64,000 nt of DNA from Sphingobacterium spiritivorum ATCC 33861 (GCF_000143765.1 NZ_GL379770.1:558001-622000), one strand, 5' to 3'. Shown: positions 8,948 to 19,132, counted from the stretch's first letter. Notes: generated by a model not told the origin, from the sequence alone. Made by a program: numbers and translations.

Positions 8948-10129
8948 ATGATTTGGCAGGGAGATAAGCGTTTTGTGGCGCATCTTGATCTGGATACATT
9001 TTTTGTGAGTGTAGAACGGTTGAAGAATACGCAATTTGTGGGCAAACCCTTGATTGTCGGGGGAATGAGTGATCGTGCTGTCGTATCAGCATGCAGTTAT
9101 GAGACGCGGTTATACGGTGTTCACAGTGCTATGCCTATGAAACTTGCCCTGCGCCTGTGTCCCCAGGCCATTGTGATCCGTGGAGATATGGACAGTTACA
9201 GCTATTATTCCCGGATGGTGACCGATGTCGTGCGTGAGTATGTGCCGGTTATGGAAAAGGCCAGCATAGACGAATTTTATGCAGATCTCACCGGAGTAGA
9301 TCGTTTTTTTGGTTGCAGTCAGTTTATGGCAGAGCTCAAGCAGAAGGTGCGAAAAGAAGTCGGTCTGCCGATCAGTTATGCTTTAGCTTCCAATAAGCTC
9401 ATTTCCAAGGTCGCAACGGAAGATGCCAAACCTGACGGAAAACGGGAAGTAGAACATGGACTTGAAAAAGATTACCTCGCTCCGCTTCGGATAGAACGAA
9501 TGCCCGGTATAGGTAACAAAACTTCCGGATTATTGCATCAGATGGGCGTTCGTACCATCAAGGTATTGAGTGAAATTCCTGTTCCCATGATGCAGAATCT
9601 TCTGGGTAAGAATGGCGTAGAGCTCTCCCGTAAAGCCAATGGAATAGATTTTACGCCCATAGTCCCTTATTCTGAACAAAAAAGTATAGGGACGGAAGAG
9701 ACTTTTGAACAGGATACCATTGATCTTTACTATCTGAAGAGCGAACTCATCCGTATGACCGAAAGAATGACCTTTCAGTTGCGGCAGCATCGCCGTCTTA
9801 CAGGTTGCATTACCATTAAACTGCGTTACTCCAATTTTGACACAGTGAGTAAACAAATGGTTATTCCATATACAGCTTCGGATGCCGTATTGCTATCCAA
9901 GGCCAAAGAACTTTTTGCGAAACTGTACGACAAGCGGCTATTGGTGCGGCTGCTTGGCGTACGTTTCAGCCATCTGGTACAGGGACAGTATCAGATTGAT
10001 TTGTTTGAAGACACGGTAGAGAGTGTGCGGCTTTATCAGGCGATGGATTATATCCGGCAACGTTACGGAGATGCAGTTGTCAAAAGGGCAATATCAGTTC
10101 CCAAACCACCGGAAAAAGAGAGAAATTAA
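8948..10129 (+). CDS. dinB: DNA polymerase IV (Y-family translesion polymerase)
   Basis: Low-fidelity polymerase that copies damaged templates. It shows the palm motif AHLDLDTFFVSVERL (first catalytic Asp), SACSYETRLYGVHSAMPM in the fingers, SIDEFYADLTG (catalytic Asp-Glu), a helix-hairpin-helix region RIERMPGIGNKTSGLLHQMG and the little-finger domain. Near the C-terminus QIDLF matches the QxxLF beta-clamp-binding motif. The start is set at ATG 8948; a TTG at 8930 would lie upstream of the predicted transcription start. The stop overlaps the dnaE-like ATG by one base (TAATG). The promoter carries paired palindromes, so damage-dependent control is plausible. Length 393 residues. Confidence 0.93.
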   Translation: MIWQGDKRFVAHLDLDTFFVSVERLKNTQFVGKPLIVGGMSDRAVVSACSYETRLYGVHSAMPMKLALRLCPQAIVIRGDMDSYSYYSRMVTDVVREYVPVMEKASIDEFYADLTGVDRFFGCSQFMAELKQKVRKEVGLPISYALASNKLISKVATEDAKPDGKREVEHGLEKDYLAPLRIERMPGIGNKTSGLLHQMGVRTIKVLSEIPVPMMQNLLGKNGVELSRKANGIDFTPIVPYSEQKSIGTEETFEQDTIDLYYLKSELIRMTERMTFQLRQHRRLTGCITIKLRYSNFDTVSKQMVIPYTASDAVLLSKAKELFAKLYDKRLLVRLLGVRFSHLVQGQYQIDLFEDTVESVRLYQAMDYIRQRYGDAVVKRAISVPKPPEKERN

Positions 10130-13047
10130 TGTATTTAAATTGTAAAACCTGGTTTAGTTACCATTACGGAACTTTTTCTTCCAAACAACTGGTAGAAGAT
10201 GCCAGGGCACTGGATATACACACACTTGCACTGACGAATATCAATAATACGGCAGATAGCTGGGATTTTGTGTTAAAATGCAGAGAACAGGGAATCAAGC
10301 CGATTCTGGGAACAGAAATCCGCAACGACCATGTATTCTGTTATATCCTCTTAGCGCGCAATGAAACAGGTCTTTTCCAGATCAACCAGTTTTTGTCTGC
10401 ATACAATCAGCGTAAGGAAAACTTCCCGGCAGAACCCGAACTGTCAACCGAACATCTCTGGATTATTTACCGGTACGGACAGAAATCCGTCAGTGCACTC
10501 CGGGAAGGGGAGTTGATTGGCCTGCGTCCGCAGGATCTGAACCGGCTGGAACTGCAGCAGGATCTTGCTGCAGACCGTTTCGTGATGCTGAGCCCGGTAA
10601 CATTCCAGGACAGAACTTACTTTAACTTACATCGCCTCTTGCGTGCAATAGCCCGCAATACGCTGCTCTCCAAGCTTCTTCCTGAAGATATTGCCGGAAG
10701 CGATGAAATGCTGCAGTCTGAAGTGGAATTGGTTCGTCAGTTTGCCCGCTTTCCAACAGTGATTTCGCGAACCATACAGGTCGCAGATAGCTGTCATATC
10801 AGCATGGAGCTGAAAACCGATAAGAACCGTAAATATTTTACAACTACCGAAGAAGATGATCGCCATCTGCTGCGCAAGCTGGCGATGGAAGGCTGTGTCA
10901 TGCGCTATGGGACAGAGCATAAGGAGGCTTTCGAACGTGTAGAAAAAGAACTAAAGATGATCGGTAAACAGGGATTTAATGCCTATTTTCTGATCATATG
11001 GGATATACTGCGGTATGCACACGAGCGAGGATTTTATCATGTAGGAAGAGGGAGCGGAGCCAATTCTATTGTCGCTTATTGCCTTCGGATCACAGATGTA
11101 GATCCGATCAAACTGGATCTGTATTTTGAGCGCTTCCTCAATCCCGACCGGAGCTCACCTCCGGATTTTGATATTGACTTCAGCTGGAAAGACCGGGATG
11201 CGATCTTTGATTATATGTTCAAAAGGTACGGACGGCAGCACGTAGCGCTACTGGGGATGTACAGTACCTTTAAACGACGTGCTATTATCCGGGAACTGGG
11301 CAAAGTATTCGGATTGCCAAAGGCAGAGATCGATCAGCTCGTTGCACAGCGCGAATGGCGTACAGAAGATAAGATACAGGGCTGGATACATAAGTACGGA
11401 CAATTGCTCGAACACTTTCCCAACCATCTGAGTGTACATGCCGGTGGAGTACTCATCAGCGAAAAACCCATATGCCACTATGCGGCGGTAGAACTTCCGC
11501 CCAAAGATTTTCAGACTATCCATATGGATATGTTTGAAGCCGAACGTGTCGGATTGTTCAAGTTTGATATATTAAGCCAGAGAGGATTGGGACATATCAA
11601 AGATGCCTTGCAACTGATAGAAGAAAATACGGGAAAACATATTGATATTCATCAGGTGGAACGCTTTTTTGAAGATCCTTTGCTGGCAGAGAAGATCCGT
11701 TCAGGAGATACAATAGGCTGTTTTTATATCGAAAGTCCGGCAATGAGGCAGCTATTGGGCAAGCTGCAATGCTCCGATTACCTTACACTCGTTGCAGCCA
11801 GTTCCATTATCAGGCCGGGAGTAGCGCAGTCCGGAATGATGAAACAGTATATAGAACGTTATCATGACCGGGATAAGGTGCTATATCTCCATCCGAAGAT
11901 GAAAGAATTGCTGGCAGAGACTTTCGGCGTAATGGTTTACCAGGAAGATGTTATCAAAGTCGCACACCATTTTGCGGGTATTTCTCTGGATCAGGCAGAT
12001 ATTCTGCGCAGAGCAATGAGCGGGAAATACCGTTCGGAAAATAAATTTGAGAAACTGCGGCAGACCTTTTTTGATAATTGCCGCGAAAGAGGATATGAAG
12101 AGCAGGTGACAAGAGAGGTGTGGCGGCAGATGGAAAGCTTCGGCGGATATTCTTTTGCTAAAGGACATAGTGCATCTTTTGCTGTGGAAAGTTACCAAAG
12201 TCTCTTTCTGAAGACCTATTATCCGCGTGAGTTTTATGTCGCCGTGATCAATAACTTCGGCGGATTTTACCGTACTGAATTTTATTTTCAGGAACTTTTC
12301 AAGACGGGTGCTCATGTACAGCTCCCATGTATCAATCACAGTCAGTACTATACCAACATTGTTAACGATACCGTATACGTAGGATTGATCCATTTACAGG
12401 GACTGGAAGAAAAATTTGCGCATAACATTATTACCGAACGCAAAAAAAACGGTATATACCGGGATCTGAATGATTTTATTGCCCGGTTGTCGCCGGGTAT
12501 GGAACAGTTGAATCTGCTGATCCGTATTGATGCGTTACGCTTTACCGGGAAAAATAAAAAAGCCCTTTTGTGGGAAGCTAATTTTATGACTACCCGGCAG
12601 CAAATTCTGGAAGTATCCCTTTTTGAAACTCCTGAGCTTGATTTTCAGTTGCCCGAATTCGAAGAAGAGCCTATGGAAGATTATAAAGATCAACTGGAAT
12701 TAATGGGATTTATCGTCGGCGATTTTTTTGATCTGCTGGATCCGAAATACCTGACTGATACAGTCCATGTGAGAGATCTGGTTCATTTATTAGGTAAAGA
12801 AGTCAGCATGATAGGCCGCCTTGTAACGATCAAGGAGACTTCGACGATCCGCAAGGAGCGGATGGTTTTCGGAACTTTTCTGGATTGTAATGCTGATTGG
12901 CTGGATACTGTACATTTTCCGGTCACACTACAGTATTATCCTTTTCTTGGTAACGGATTCTATCAATTGACCGGTAAGGTTGTGGAAGAGTTTGGGGTAT
13001 ATTCGCTGGAAGTAAGCCGGATGAAAAAAATAGGGTATCGCTTTTAA
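10129..13047 (+). CDS. Second DNA polymerase III alpha subunit (DnaE2/ImuC-like)
   Basis: C-family polymerase of 972 residues, shorter than a replicative DnaE (about 1160). The palm has GRGSGANSIVAYCLRITDVDP and the catalytic pair in PPDFDIDFSW; FAKGHSASFAVESYQ and the helix-hairpin-helix region are present, and the C-terminus forms an OB-fold. The N-terminal PHP domain has lost its metal ligands: where replicative enzymes have an HxH start, this has NCKTWFSYHYG. EVSLF near residue 820 could bind the clamp. Translational coupling to dinB and the short length argue for a translesion enzyme that works with Pol IV rather than the main replicase. No imuA or imuB gene lies nearby. Confidence 0.88.
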   Translation: MYLNCKTWFSYHYGTFSSKQLVEDARALDIHTLALTNINNTADSWDFVLKCREQGIKPILGTEIRNDHVFCYILLARNETGLFQINQFLSAYNQRKENFPAEPELSTEHLWIIYRYGQKSVSALREGELIGLRPQDLNRLELQQDLAADRFVMLSPVTFQDRTYFNLHRLLRAIARNTLLSKLLPEDIAGSDEMLQSEVELVRQFARFPTVISRTIQVADSCHISMELKTDKNRKYFTTTEEDDRHLLRKLAMEGCVMRYGTEHKEAFERVEKELKMIGKQGFNAYFLIIWDILRYAHERGFYHVGRGSGANSIVAYCLRITDVDPIKLDLYFERFLNPDRSSPPDFDIDFSWKDRDAIFDYMFKRYGRQHVALLGMYSTFKRRAIIRELGKVFGLPKAEIDQLVAQREWRTEDKIQGWIHKYGQLLEHFPNHLSVHAGGVLISEKPICHYAAVELPPKDFQTIHMDMFEAERVGLFKFDILSQRGLGHIKDALQLIEENTGKHIDIHQVERFFEDPLLAEKIRSGDTIGCFYIESPAMRQLLGKLQCSDYLTLVAASSIIRPGVAQSGMMKQYIERYHDRDKVLYLHPKMKELLAETFGVMVYQEDVIKVAHHFAGISLDQADILRRAMSGKYRSENKFEKLRQTFFDNCRERGYEEQVTREVWRQMESFGGYSFAKGHSASFAVESYQSLFLKTYYPREFYVAVINNFGGFYRTEFYFQELFKTGAHVQLPCINHSQYYTNIVNDTVYVGLIHLQGLEEKFAHNIITERKKNGIYRDLNDFIARLSPGMEQLNLLIRIDALRFTGKNKKALLWEANFMTTRQQILEVSLFETPELDFQLPEFEEEPMEDYKDQLELMGFIVGDFFDLLDPKYLTDTVHVRDLVHLLGKEVSMIGRLVTIKETSTIRKERMVFGTFLDCNADWLDTVHFPVTLQYYPFLGNGFYQLTGKVVEEFGVYSLEVSRMKKIGYRF

Positions 13048-13051
13048 ATTA

Positions 13052-13071
13052 CATGGGGCCTGAGCCCCATG
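13052..13071. terminator. Hairpin between convergent dnaE-like and AI-2E genes
   Basis: A perfect eight-pair stem CATGGGGC / GCCCCATG closes a CTGA loop. It starts four bases after the dnaE-like stop and ten bases from the AI-2E stop. There is no T run, so it may be a shared transcription barrier rather than a classical terminator. Confidence 0.5.
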
Positions 13072-13080
13072 CAACATAAA

Positions 13081-14271
13081 CTATAAATTCTCAGTATTCT
13101 TGTCGTCTTTAGGTTTCGGAGTTTCCGCAACCTTTTTCTTTTTCAGTCTTGCCGGACGTACGATCCCCCACTTGGTAAGCAGTTCCTGTGTTGAATTGCG
13201 TTTGAGATGTCCTTTGTCAGGTTCTCCGATAAGGAAACCGATCGCCTGCATAGAAGGGATAGCATCGAATATTACTTTCAGTGCAGCTGTCATCGGTAAT
13301 GCCAGGATCAGACCTGCCAATCCGAAGATCATACCTCCGATAAGAATAGCAATAATAGCCATCAATGGATTAATACTCACTTTTCCGCCCACAATATTTG
13401 GTGTAATAATATTTCCTTCGAGAAACTGTACCACCTGAAACCACGCAATAACGCCTATCGCATACCAGGCATTGTCTTTTGTTGCCAATGCGAACAGAGC
13501 AGGCAGAATAGATCCGATAGCGATGCCAATATAAGGCAGCAACATCAGAAACGAAGCTAAGGACCCGAAAAACCAGGCGTATTCTATTCCCATAATCATT
13601 AATCCTACGGTATTCAGCACGGCCACTATACCCATTACGGTGACCAATCCTAAAAAGTAGCTTTGGATCACTTCATAAATCCTGTTGAGTACCCCGTGTA
13701 CTTTCTGATTTTCGGTGTTCGGAAAGGCTTTAAAGAAAAATTCCTTAAAGAAATCCCGGTAATACAACAGGAAAAAAATAAAAATGGGTACCAGAACCAT
13801 TCCCGCAAGTGTACTGCCGATAGAACCAAATGCTGTCGATAAGTACCCCCCGACATTGTTGAGCATTTTGTTACTCTGTTCCTGAAACTGAGCTGCCATT
13901 TCACTGCGTTGTACACCAAAGCGGCCCTCAACCCAGGACTGGAAACTCTCGACTACGGACATGACCTTTTTCGTAATATCGGTAGCATCCTTGCCGATAA
14001 TAATACTTTCATGAACAATAAACCAAATCAGACCTCCGATGATCAGTATCGCTATAATGACGGAAACAATAGCCGCAAGAGAACGTACAAAATGAAGCTT
14101 TCTCTCTAAAAAGTTAGCAATCGGAAAAAGGGTAATGGAAATGATAATAGAAAATAAAAGCGGAACCAATACGCTTTGAGTGACATACATCAGTGCAATA
14201 ATGAGCACCAGTGCAAAGAGACTTGACGACAGACCCAGTGCGTAAGGTTGTGAGGTTTTTTTTTCTTCCAT
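13081..14271 (-). CDS. AI-2E family transporter (PerM/TqsA-like)
   Basis: Integral membrane protein of 396 residues with about eight helices. It has the family layout: two N-terminal helices with the VPLLFSIIISITLFPIANFLERK pattern, a soluble helical region after IVHESIIIGKDA, then a membrane half with LLPYIGIAIGSILPAL and the NIITPNIVGGKVSINPLMAIIAIL signature. The C-terminal tail is Lys-rich (RPARLKKKKVAETPKPK) and probably cytosolic. Family members export autoinducer-2 or act as Na+/H+ antiporters; which applies is not visible. A second paralogue lies at 50.7 kb. The gene stands alone, 40 bases after the MFS gene on the same strand. Confidence 0.88.
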   Translation of the reverse strand: MEEKKTSQPYALGLSSSLFALVLIIALMYVTQSVLVPLLFSIIISITLFPIANFLERKLHFVRSLAAIVSVIIAILIIGGLIWFIVHESIIIGKDATDITKKVMSVVESFQSWVEGRFGVQRSEMAAQFQEQSNKMLNNVGGYLSTAFGSIGSTLAGMVLVPIFIFFLLYYRDFFKEFFFKAFPNTENQKVHGVLNRIYEVIQSYFLGLVTVMGIVAVLNTVGLMIMGIEYAWFFGSLASFLMLLPYIGIAIGSILPALFALATKDNAWYAIGVIAWFQVVQFLEGNIITPNIVGGKVSINPLMAIIAILIGGMIFGLAGLILALPMTAALKVIFDAIPSMQAIGFLIGEPDKGHLKRNSTQELLTKWGIVRPARLKKKKVAETPKPKDDKNTENL

Positions 14272-14311
14272 ATAGATGAGTATGATTTGTGATTTTTGTT
14301 ATCTAATAACA

Positions 14312-15502
14312 TTATATATGGACTGTAGGTTTTATCTTTTTTGATTTTTCCCACCAAAACATATACGCCAGCGCTACAAATAAGATGCCTGAATTGACCA
14401 GCATGATCTGAGGGATTCTGGAGATGATATCCTGATAGAAAAATCCCGCACATAATGCACCTAATCCGATACCTGCCTCCAGTGCAATATACATGGTCGC
14501 AACAGCACGGCCCCGTTGCTGAGGATGACTCAGATCAATGGTCCAGGCGTTTACTGCCGGAGATAAGATACCGGTACCGATACCATATACACTCGCCCCA
14601 AGCATAAGCCGGTAGAAGGAATCCCCTTCACTGATCAGATAGAGCGATAGCGCTACAATGACCAGACCGACCATAATAACTTTGGTCCGTCCGTATCTGT
14701 CGGAGACTTTTCCCGAAACAAAGCGGATCAGAATAGAGGTAATTGTATAGGCAGTAAAGAAAACACCTTTATTGCTCAGACCCAGATGTTCACTCCAGTC
14801 AGGAATAAGGGTCAGAATCACACCATAGGCAGAATAAGACAGAAAAGTAACGATACCTGCCGGTAAAGCCCCGATATCAATAATATCCGAACGGGATATT
14901 TTGAACATAGAAATATGGAGTTTTTCCTTTGTCTTCAGCGTCTCCTTCATATTGATCACAATGACAATGGATAACAACGCAAATACAGAAGAGCTGTAAA
15001 ACATGGTATTGATGCCATAAGATTGAAATATAGCACTCCCTATTGCAGGACCAACGGCACCCCCAATACTGAAACAAAGTCCGTGTAACCCTAAAGCTTC
15101 ACCCCAGCGCTCACGGGGAATAATATCAGCTACATAGGCCGAAGTCGCTGTAGGTTTGAATCCAGTGGAAAATCCATGGATCAGCCTTAACATCAAAAAT
15201 CCGGAAACGGAAGTAAGTACGGGATACAGAAAACCACAGAAAAAACAGACCACAGATCCGACAGCCATAATGGGCACCCGTCCCCAGCGATCGGTGAGTT
15301 TTCCGCTGAACGGTCTGGAGATACCCGCTGTAAGTGTAAATAATGCAATAATAAGCCCCTTGTATTCTGCTCCGCCCATATTGCTCAGGTAATTTGGCAA
15401 TTCGGGTATAATCATATTAAAACTCGACGAAAAGAGCAGAGAACTAAGACATAGAAGAGCAAATTGCAGGGTGTAGATCGATTTTTGAGAAGACTCCGCC
15501 AT
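14312..15502 (-). CDS. MFS transporter
   Basis: Major facilitator superfamily permease of 396 residues with 12 predicted helices. The loop 2-3 signature appears as GKLTDRWGRVPIM and again in the second half as GKVSDRYGRTKVIM, the internal duplication expected of MFS. The N-terminal Asn-rich SSSFNMIIPELPNYL segment resembles arabinose-efflux-like drug exporters, but the substrate cannot be inferred. Its ATG overlaps the stop of the upstream RNA methyltransferase gene by one base, so the two are probably co-translated; no functional link between them is known to me. Confidence 0.88.
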   Translation of the reverse strand: MAESSQKSIYTLQFALLCLSSLLFSSSFNMIIPELPNYLSNMGGAEYKGLIIALFTLTAGISRPFSGKLTDRWGRVPIMAVGSVVCFFCGFLYPVLTSVSGFLMLRLIHGFSTGFKPTATSAYVADIIPRERWGEALGLHGLCFSIGGAVGPAIGSAIFQSYGINTMFYSSSVFALLSIVIVINMKETLKTKEKLHISMFKISRSDIIDIGALPAGIVTFLSYSAYGVILTLIPDWSEHLGLSNKGVFFTAYTITSILIRFVSGKVSDRYGRTKVIMVGLVIVALSLYLISEGDSFYRLMLGASVYGIGTGILSPAVNAWTIDLSHPQQRGRAVATMYIALEAGIGLGALCAGFFYQDIISRIPQIMLVNSGILFVALAYMFWWEKSKKIKPTVHI

Positions 15503-16251
15503 TATATAAAATTCATTCTCGCAATTTCATTGCAAAATATCGTGGTTGCAACAGCTACATTGAGCGATTCAGCCTGTCCTGTACGGGGTATAGTGACAGC
15601 ATGGTCTATAAGATCTAATAGTTTTTCACTGATGCCGTTACCTTCATTTCCCATAAGAATCAGACCCTCTTTGCCCCAGCGCGTCTCATAGATCGACGTA
15701 CCATCCAGTAATGCTCCAAAAACAGGTAAGCGGACTGTACGGATGAAAGACTCCAGATCGGTGTAATGAATCTGCGTACGGGATAGCGAACCCATGGTCG
15801 CTTGTACTACCTTAGGATTATAGGCATCTACTGTTCCTGCCGAACAGACAATATGCTTAAATCCAAACCATTCGGCAGTACGGATAATGGTGCCCAGATT
15901 ACCGGGGTCCTGTACATCATCCAATACAAGTGTAAACTGATTGGCAAAATCCAGCTGTTCAGGAGTTTTCTCCTTCGGTAACCTGACCAGTGCTAATATC
16001 CCCTGAGGTGATTTGAGTTGGCTGATTTTTGAGAATTCGTTATCAGTCAGTTCATAAGATTTTATATTGTGCGGTATTTTAACCACTTTTGTAGTCACAT
16101 TTGCTGTGTAAAACAGTGCATGCACGTCATATGCTGAAGATAAAAACTCGGTTACGGATTTTATTCCTTCTACGACAAAAAGGCCATGTTGCTTACGAAA
16201 CTTTTTGTGCTGTAGAGATGTAATAAGACTGATTTGCGCTTTTGATAACAT
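15502..16251 (-). CDS. TrmH/SpoU family RNA 2'-O-methyltransferase
   Basis: SPOUT-class methyltransferase of 249 residues that would methylate a ribose in rRNA or tRNA with S-adenosylmethionine. An N-terminal substrate-binding domain (QHKKFRKQHGLFVVEGIKSV) precedes the knotted catalytic domain with motif 1 VLDDVQDPGNLGTIIRTAEWFG, motif 2 LILMGNEGNGIS and motif 3 VTIPRTGQAESLNVAVA. It looks closer to RlmB/TsnR-like rRNA enzymes than to tRNA Gm18 TrmH, but the target is not certain. It is divergent from tamL, with only five bases between the two start codons if ATG 16257 is used for tamL. Confidence 0.9.
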   Translation of the reverse strand: MLSKAQISLITSLQHKKFRKQHGLFVVEGIKSVTEFLSSAYDVHALFYTANVTTKVVKIPHNIKSYELTDNEFSKISQLKSPQGILALVRLPKEKTPEQLDFANQFTLVLDDVQDPGNLGTIIRTAEWFGFKHIVCSAGTVDAYNPKVVQATMGSLSRTQIHYTDLESFIRTVRLPVFGALLDGTSIYETRWGKEGLILMGNEGNGISEKLLDLIDHAVTIPRTGQAESLNVAVATTIFCNEIARMNFI

Positions 16252-16256
16252 TTTTA

Positions 16257-18605
16257 ATGATTAAACAAACGACCCTTTTCGCATTTGCAAGTATAACGCT
16301 TTTGTTGTTAATTTTTACATCTTGTCGTTCAACAAAATACCTGGAAGACGATCATGCTTTGGTAACAAATGTGAGTGTCTCCGGTGTAAATGCCAGTCTG
16401 AAGGAACAATCCTCACTTTATATTTCAAGTGAACTAAGACCAAATTCCAGAGTCAACCTGTTTATCTATAATGTATTCAATACCAAAGACGGCAGATACA
16501 AGAAAGCCGACATAAAAAATGTAGGAGAGGCTCCCAGCATTCTGGATTCGGCTCTGGTAGAACTTTCGGGACAGCAGATACAGCGCTTCCTGCAGACTAA
16601 AGGATACTTTAATGCAAAGGTACAACCAGAAGTGAAGATTGCAAGAAAGAGAGCACATATAGATTTCAAAGTAGATCCCGGTACGCCATATAAAATCAGA
16701 ACCAAGACTTATACTTTTGAAGACCCACAGGTAAAAGAACTCTACGAATCCAGACTGAGCAGTAGTTCTCCTGTCAAAGAAGGAGATATCTACGATGCGG
16801 GTAAACTATTGGCAGAACGGGAGCAATTGTTTCTCCTGATGAAAAATCAGGGTTATTATGACTACCTCCGCCAATATATGCGGGTGGGCGTTGATTCCGG
16901 GCTACGCAATTACCAGACAGATCTCAAGATTACGATCGAAAATCCTCCGCAACTACAGGAACATCCGGTTTATGAAATTAATAAAACCTCATTGAAGATC
17001 CGGAATCTGAACAATGTATCAGGAAGAAGAGCCAAAAACTATGTGGATACCAGTTTGAATATCCATTATGAGGATCAGACAGGTAATTTCAGACTCAAGC
17101 CTATTGCGCGTTATATGTTTGTGCGCTCAGGAGAAAAATATGATTTGAGTAAAGAAAATCTGTCCTACGACAGATTGTATGAGATGAATGGATTCAGAAG
17201 TGTCAAGATACAGTATGAAAAGGTAGACTCTAATAAACTGAATGTAAGTTACGAACTCATTCCCCGTCCGATCATGGGCAATCAGATCGAGGGTGAATAT
17301 ACGTTTGGATCCGGTATGAGCGGATTTAATATTGCCAATACTTTCTCACACCGGAATATTTTCGGCGGAGCCGAACAGCTTGAAGTAAAATTGCGTTATG
17401 GTGTATTGTTTGATCCCCGTATCAAAGGAGGATTAGCCAACAAAATATTCAATAATGACTTTCAGATTGGCGCTAATCTGTCCTTTCCGCGTCTGATGGT
17501 GCCATTCGGCATTTTCAACAGCATAGGAAAATATGGATTGCCCCGAACGACATTCTCTTCCAATCTGCAGATCTTTAATCAGGATAATACCTATTCCAAC
17601 CGCTATCTGACCAACACATTGAACTATACCTGGTTTGAAACGGCTAATAAACAACATAGTTTTACGCCTGTTGTATTGGAATATCGTGTAGGACGCCTCA
17701 ATGAAGCTTTCAAACAGCAACTGATAGATGAAGGTTTTTTGTTGTATGTACAGAGTAATGATCGTCAGTACTTTGGTTTAGGGTCTCAGTATTCCTATAC
17801 CCTGAATGCGCCAAAACTCCTGAAGCTCGAGAATTTCAGTTATTTCCGCGGAGCCTTAGACCTGAGTGGTAATATACTGGGATTAGCCAACAAATTGTTT
17901 AGCTTTCCGGAGAATGACGGACAGCGTACACTTTTCAAAGTACCGTATCTGCAATATGCTAAAATAGAGCTGGATTACCGTCTTTACAGACATCTGGGTG
18001 GTAACCGGCAATTTATATTCCGTATTAATCCGGGAATAGCTGTTCCTTATGGCAACAACTCCAGCTTGTTGATTTTCGAAAAGAATTTTTACAGTGGAGG
18101 AATGAATGGTATACGGGCATGGCAGGCACGTACACTAGGACCGGGTAATTACAATAGGGAAGGACTAACGGAGGACCTGCGGTTGAGATTGCGTAATCTG
18201 GATCAGCTGGGAGAGATAAAACTTGAAGGAAATGCTGAATATAGATTCCGGATATTGAACAAACTTCTGGGAGCAAAACTGAATGGGGCAACCTTTGTGG
18301 ATTTTGGTAATATATGGCGATTGAAAGAGAACGAACAAAATCCAGGTGGCGAATTCAGATTTAATAAATTTTTAGGTCAGATGGCCATCGGTTCAGGCTT
18401 CGGATTGCGTTTTGATTCCGACTACTTTGTCATCCGGATCGATGCAGGTGTCAAAGTCAAGGATCCGCAGTTTCAGGGCAGTGAGCAGTGGGTTATCCAG
18501 CATCTGTTTAATCAAAAAGAATTCAAAGATGCTTTCAATTCCACACATGCACCGGACCGTTATAATTTTGTGCAATATAATTTCGGAATAGGTTTCCCTT
18601 TTTAG
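16257..18605 (+). CDS. tamL: Omp85-family outer-membrane assembly lipoprotein TamL
   Basis: BamA/TamA-like protein of 782 residues that is thought to work with TamB in outer-membrane assembly. A lipoprotein signal peptide ends in TSC, followed by RSTKYLEDD, which is typical of Bacteroidota TamL, where the Omp85 protein is itself a lipoprotein. POTRA-like segments (QQIQRFLQTKGYFNAKV, PGTPYKIRTKTY) span the first half. The C-terminal half is a surface-antigen barrel with the lid-lock motif GGMNGIRAWQARTLGPG, and the protein ends in FGIGFPF with the terminal aromatic. ATG 16257 is preferred to TTG 16242. tamB is not in the window next to it. Confidence 0.9.
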   Translation: MIKQTTLFAFASITLLLLIFTSCRSTKYLEDDHALVTNVSVSGVNASLKEQSSLYISSELRPNSRVNLFIYNVFNTKDGRYKKADIKNVGEAPSILDSALVELSGQQIQRFLQTKGYFNAKVQPEVKIARKRAHIDFKVDPGTPYKIRTKTYTFEDPQVKELYESRLSSSSPVKEGDIYDAGKLLAEREQLFLLMKNQGYYDYLRQYMRVGVDSGLRNYQTDLKITIENPPQLQEHPVYEINKTSLKIRNLNNVSGRRAKNYVDTSLNIHYEDQTGNFRLKPIARYMFVRSGEKYDLSKENLSYDRLYEMNGFRSVKIQYEKVDSNKLNVSYELIPRPIMGNQIEGEYTFGSGMSGFNIANTFSHRNIFGGAEQLEVKLRYGVLFDPRIKGGLANKIFNNDFQIGANLSFPRLMVPFGIFNSIGKYGLPRTTFSSNLQIFNQDNTYSNRYLTNTLNYTWFETANKQHSFTPVVLEYRVGRLNEAFKQQLIDEGFLLYVQSNDRQYFGLGSQYSYTLNAPKLLKLENFSYFRGALDLSGNILGLANKLFSFPENDGQRTLFKVPYLQYAKIELDYRLYRHLGGNRQFIFRINPGIAVPYGNNSSLLIFEKNFYSGGMNGIRAWQARTLGPGNYNREGLTEDLRLRLRNLDQLGEIKLEGNAEYRFRILNKLLGAKLNGATFVDFGNIWRLKENEQNPGGEFRFNKFLGQMAIGSGFGLRFDSDYFVIRIDAGVKVKDPQFQGSEQWVIQHLFNQKEFKDAFNSTHAPDRYNFVQYNFGIGFPF

Positions 18606-19132
18606 AAGAAGCTCTTAATTCCCATAAATATACTCTCCAAAAGATTGGAAATGCTAAGACCCTGAGAATAGTTGAAGAACACATATACCAGCGCCAGAAT
18701 AACAGCTGTCACCAGAAAACGACGAAAAGTATAAGCAATCAGTAAGATAATACAAGGCACAACAAGCAGAATCAGCCCGCTGATCTTAACCGGATTCAGC
18801 CCTTTGTCCGATTTGAAAATATAATATAACTTACCCAGTGAATGTTCCTGATTTTTATGCTTGAAGAATACAAAAGTAGAAGATTCAATTGTATTGGTCG
18901 CTACAGCTACACCATTATGAAAAATAAGGTCTTGTTTAAGTCCGTTTAAGCTAAAAGCATATGTACCGTTGATACGTTCGTTAGCATGTTCGGCTGTATC
19001 CAGAGCCACTATAGCCAGTTTTCCATTCTGTGTCAGATTTTCTTTTATCGTAAAGTTTTCGATAGTATTTTGTTGCGCTACAGCAAGAAACGGTAACACG
19101 AATAATAGACAAATGATCAGATACCTCTGCAT
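18602..19132 (-). CDS. Hypothetical membrane protein with signal peptide
   Basis: A 176-residue protein I do not recognise. It has a signal peptide (YLIICLLFVLPFLAVAQQ), about 95 exported residues with beta-rich character, and two closely spaced C-terminal membrane helices (ISGLILLVVPCIILLIAYTF and FLVTAVILALVYVFFNYS). It is convergent with tamL and overlaps its end by four bases. No motif suggests a function. Confidence 0.7.
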   Translation of the reverse strand: MQRYLIICLLFVLPFLAVAQQNTIENFTIKENLTQNGKLAIVALDTAEHANERINGTYAFSLNGLKQDLIFHNGVAVATNTIESSTFVFFKHKNQEHSLGKLYYIFKSDKGLNPVKISGLILLVVPCIILLIAYTFRRFLVTAVILALVYVFFNYSQGLSISNLLESIFMGIKSFF

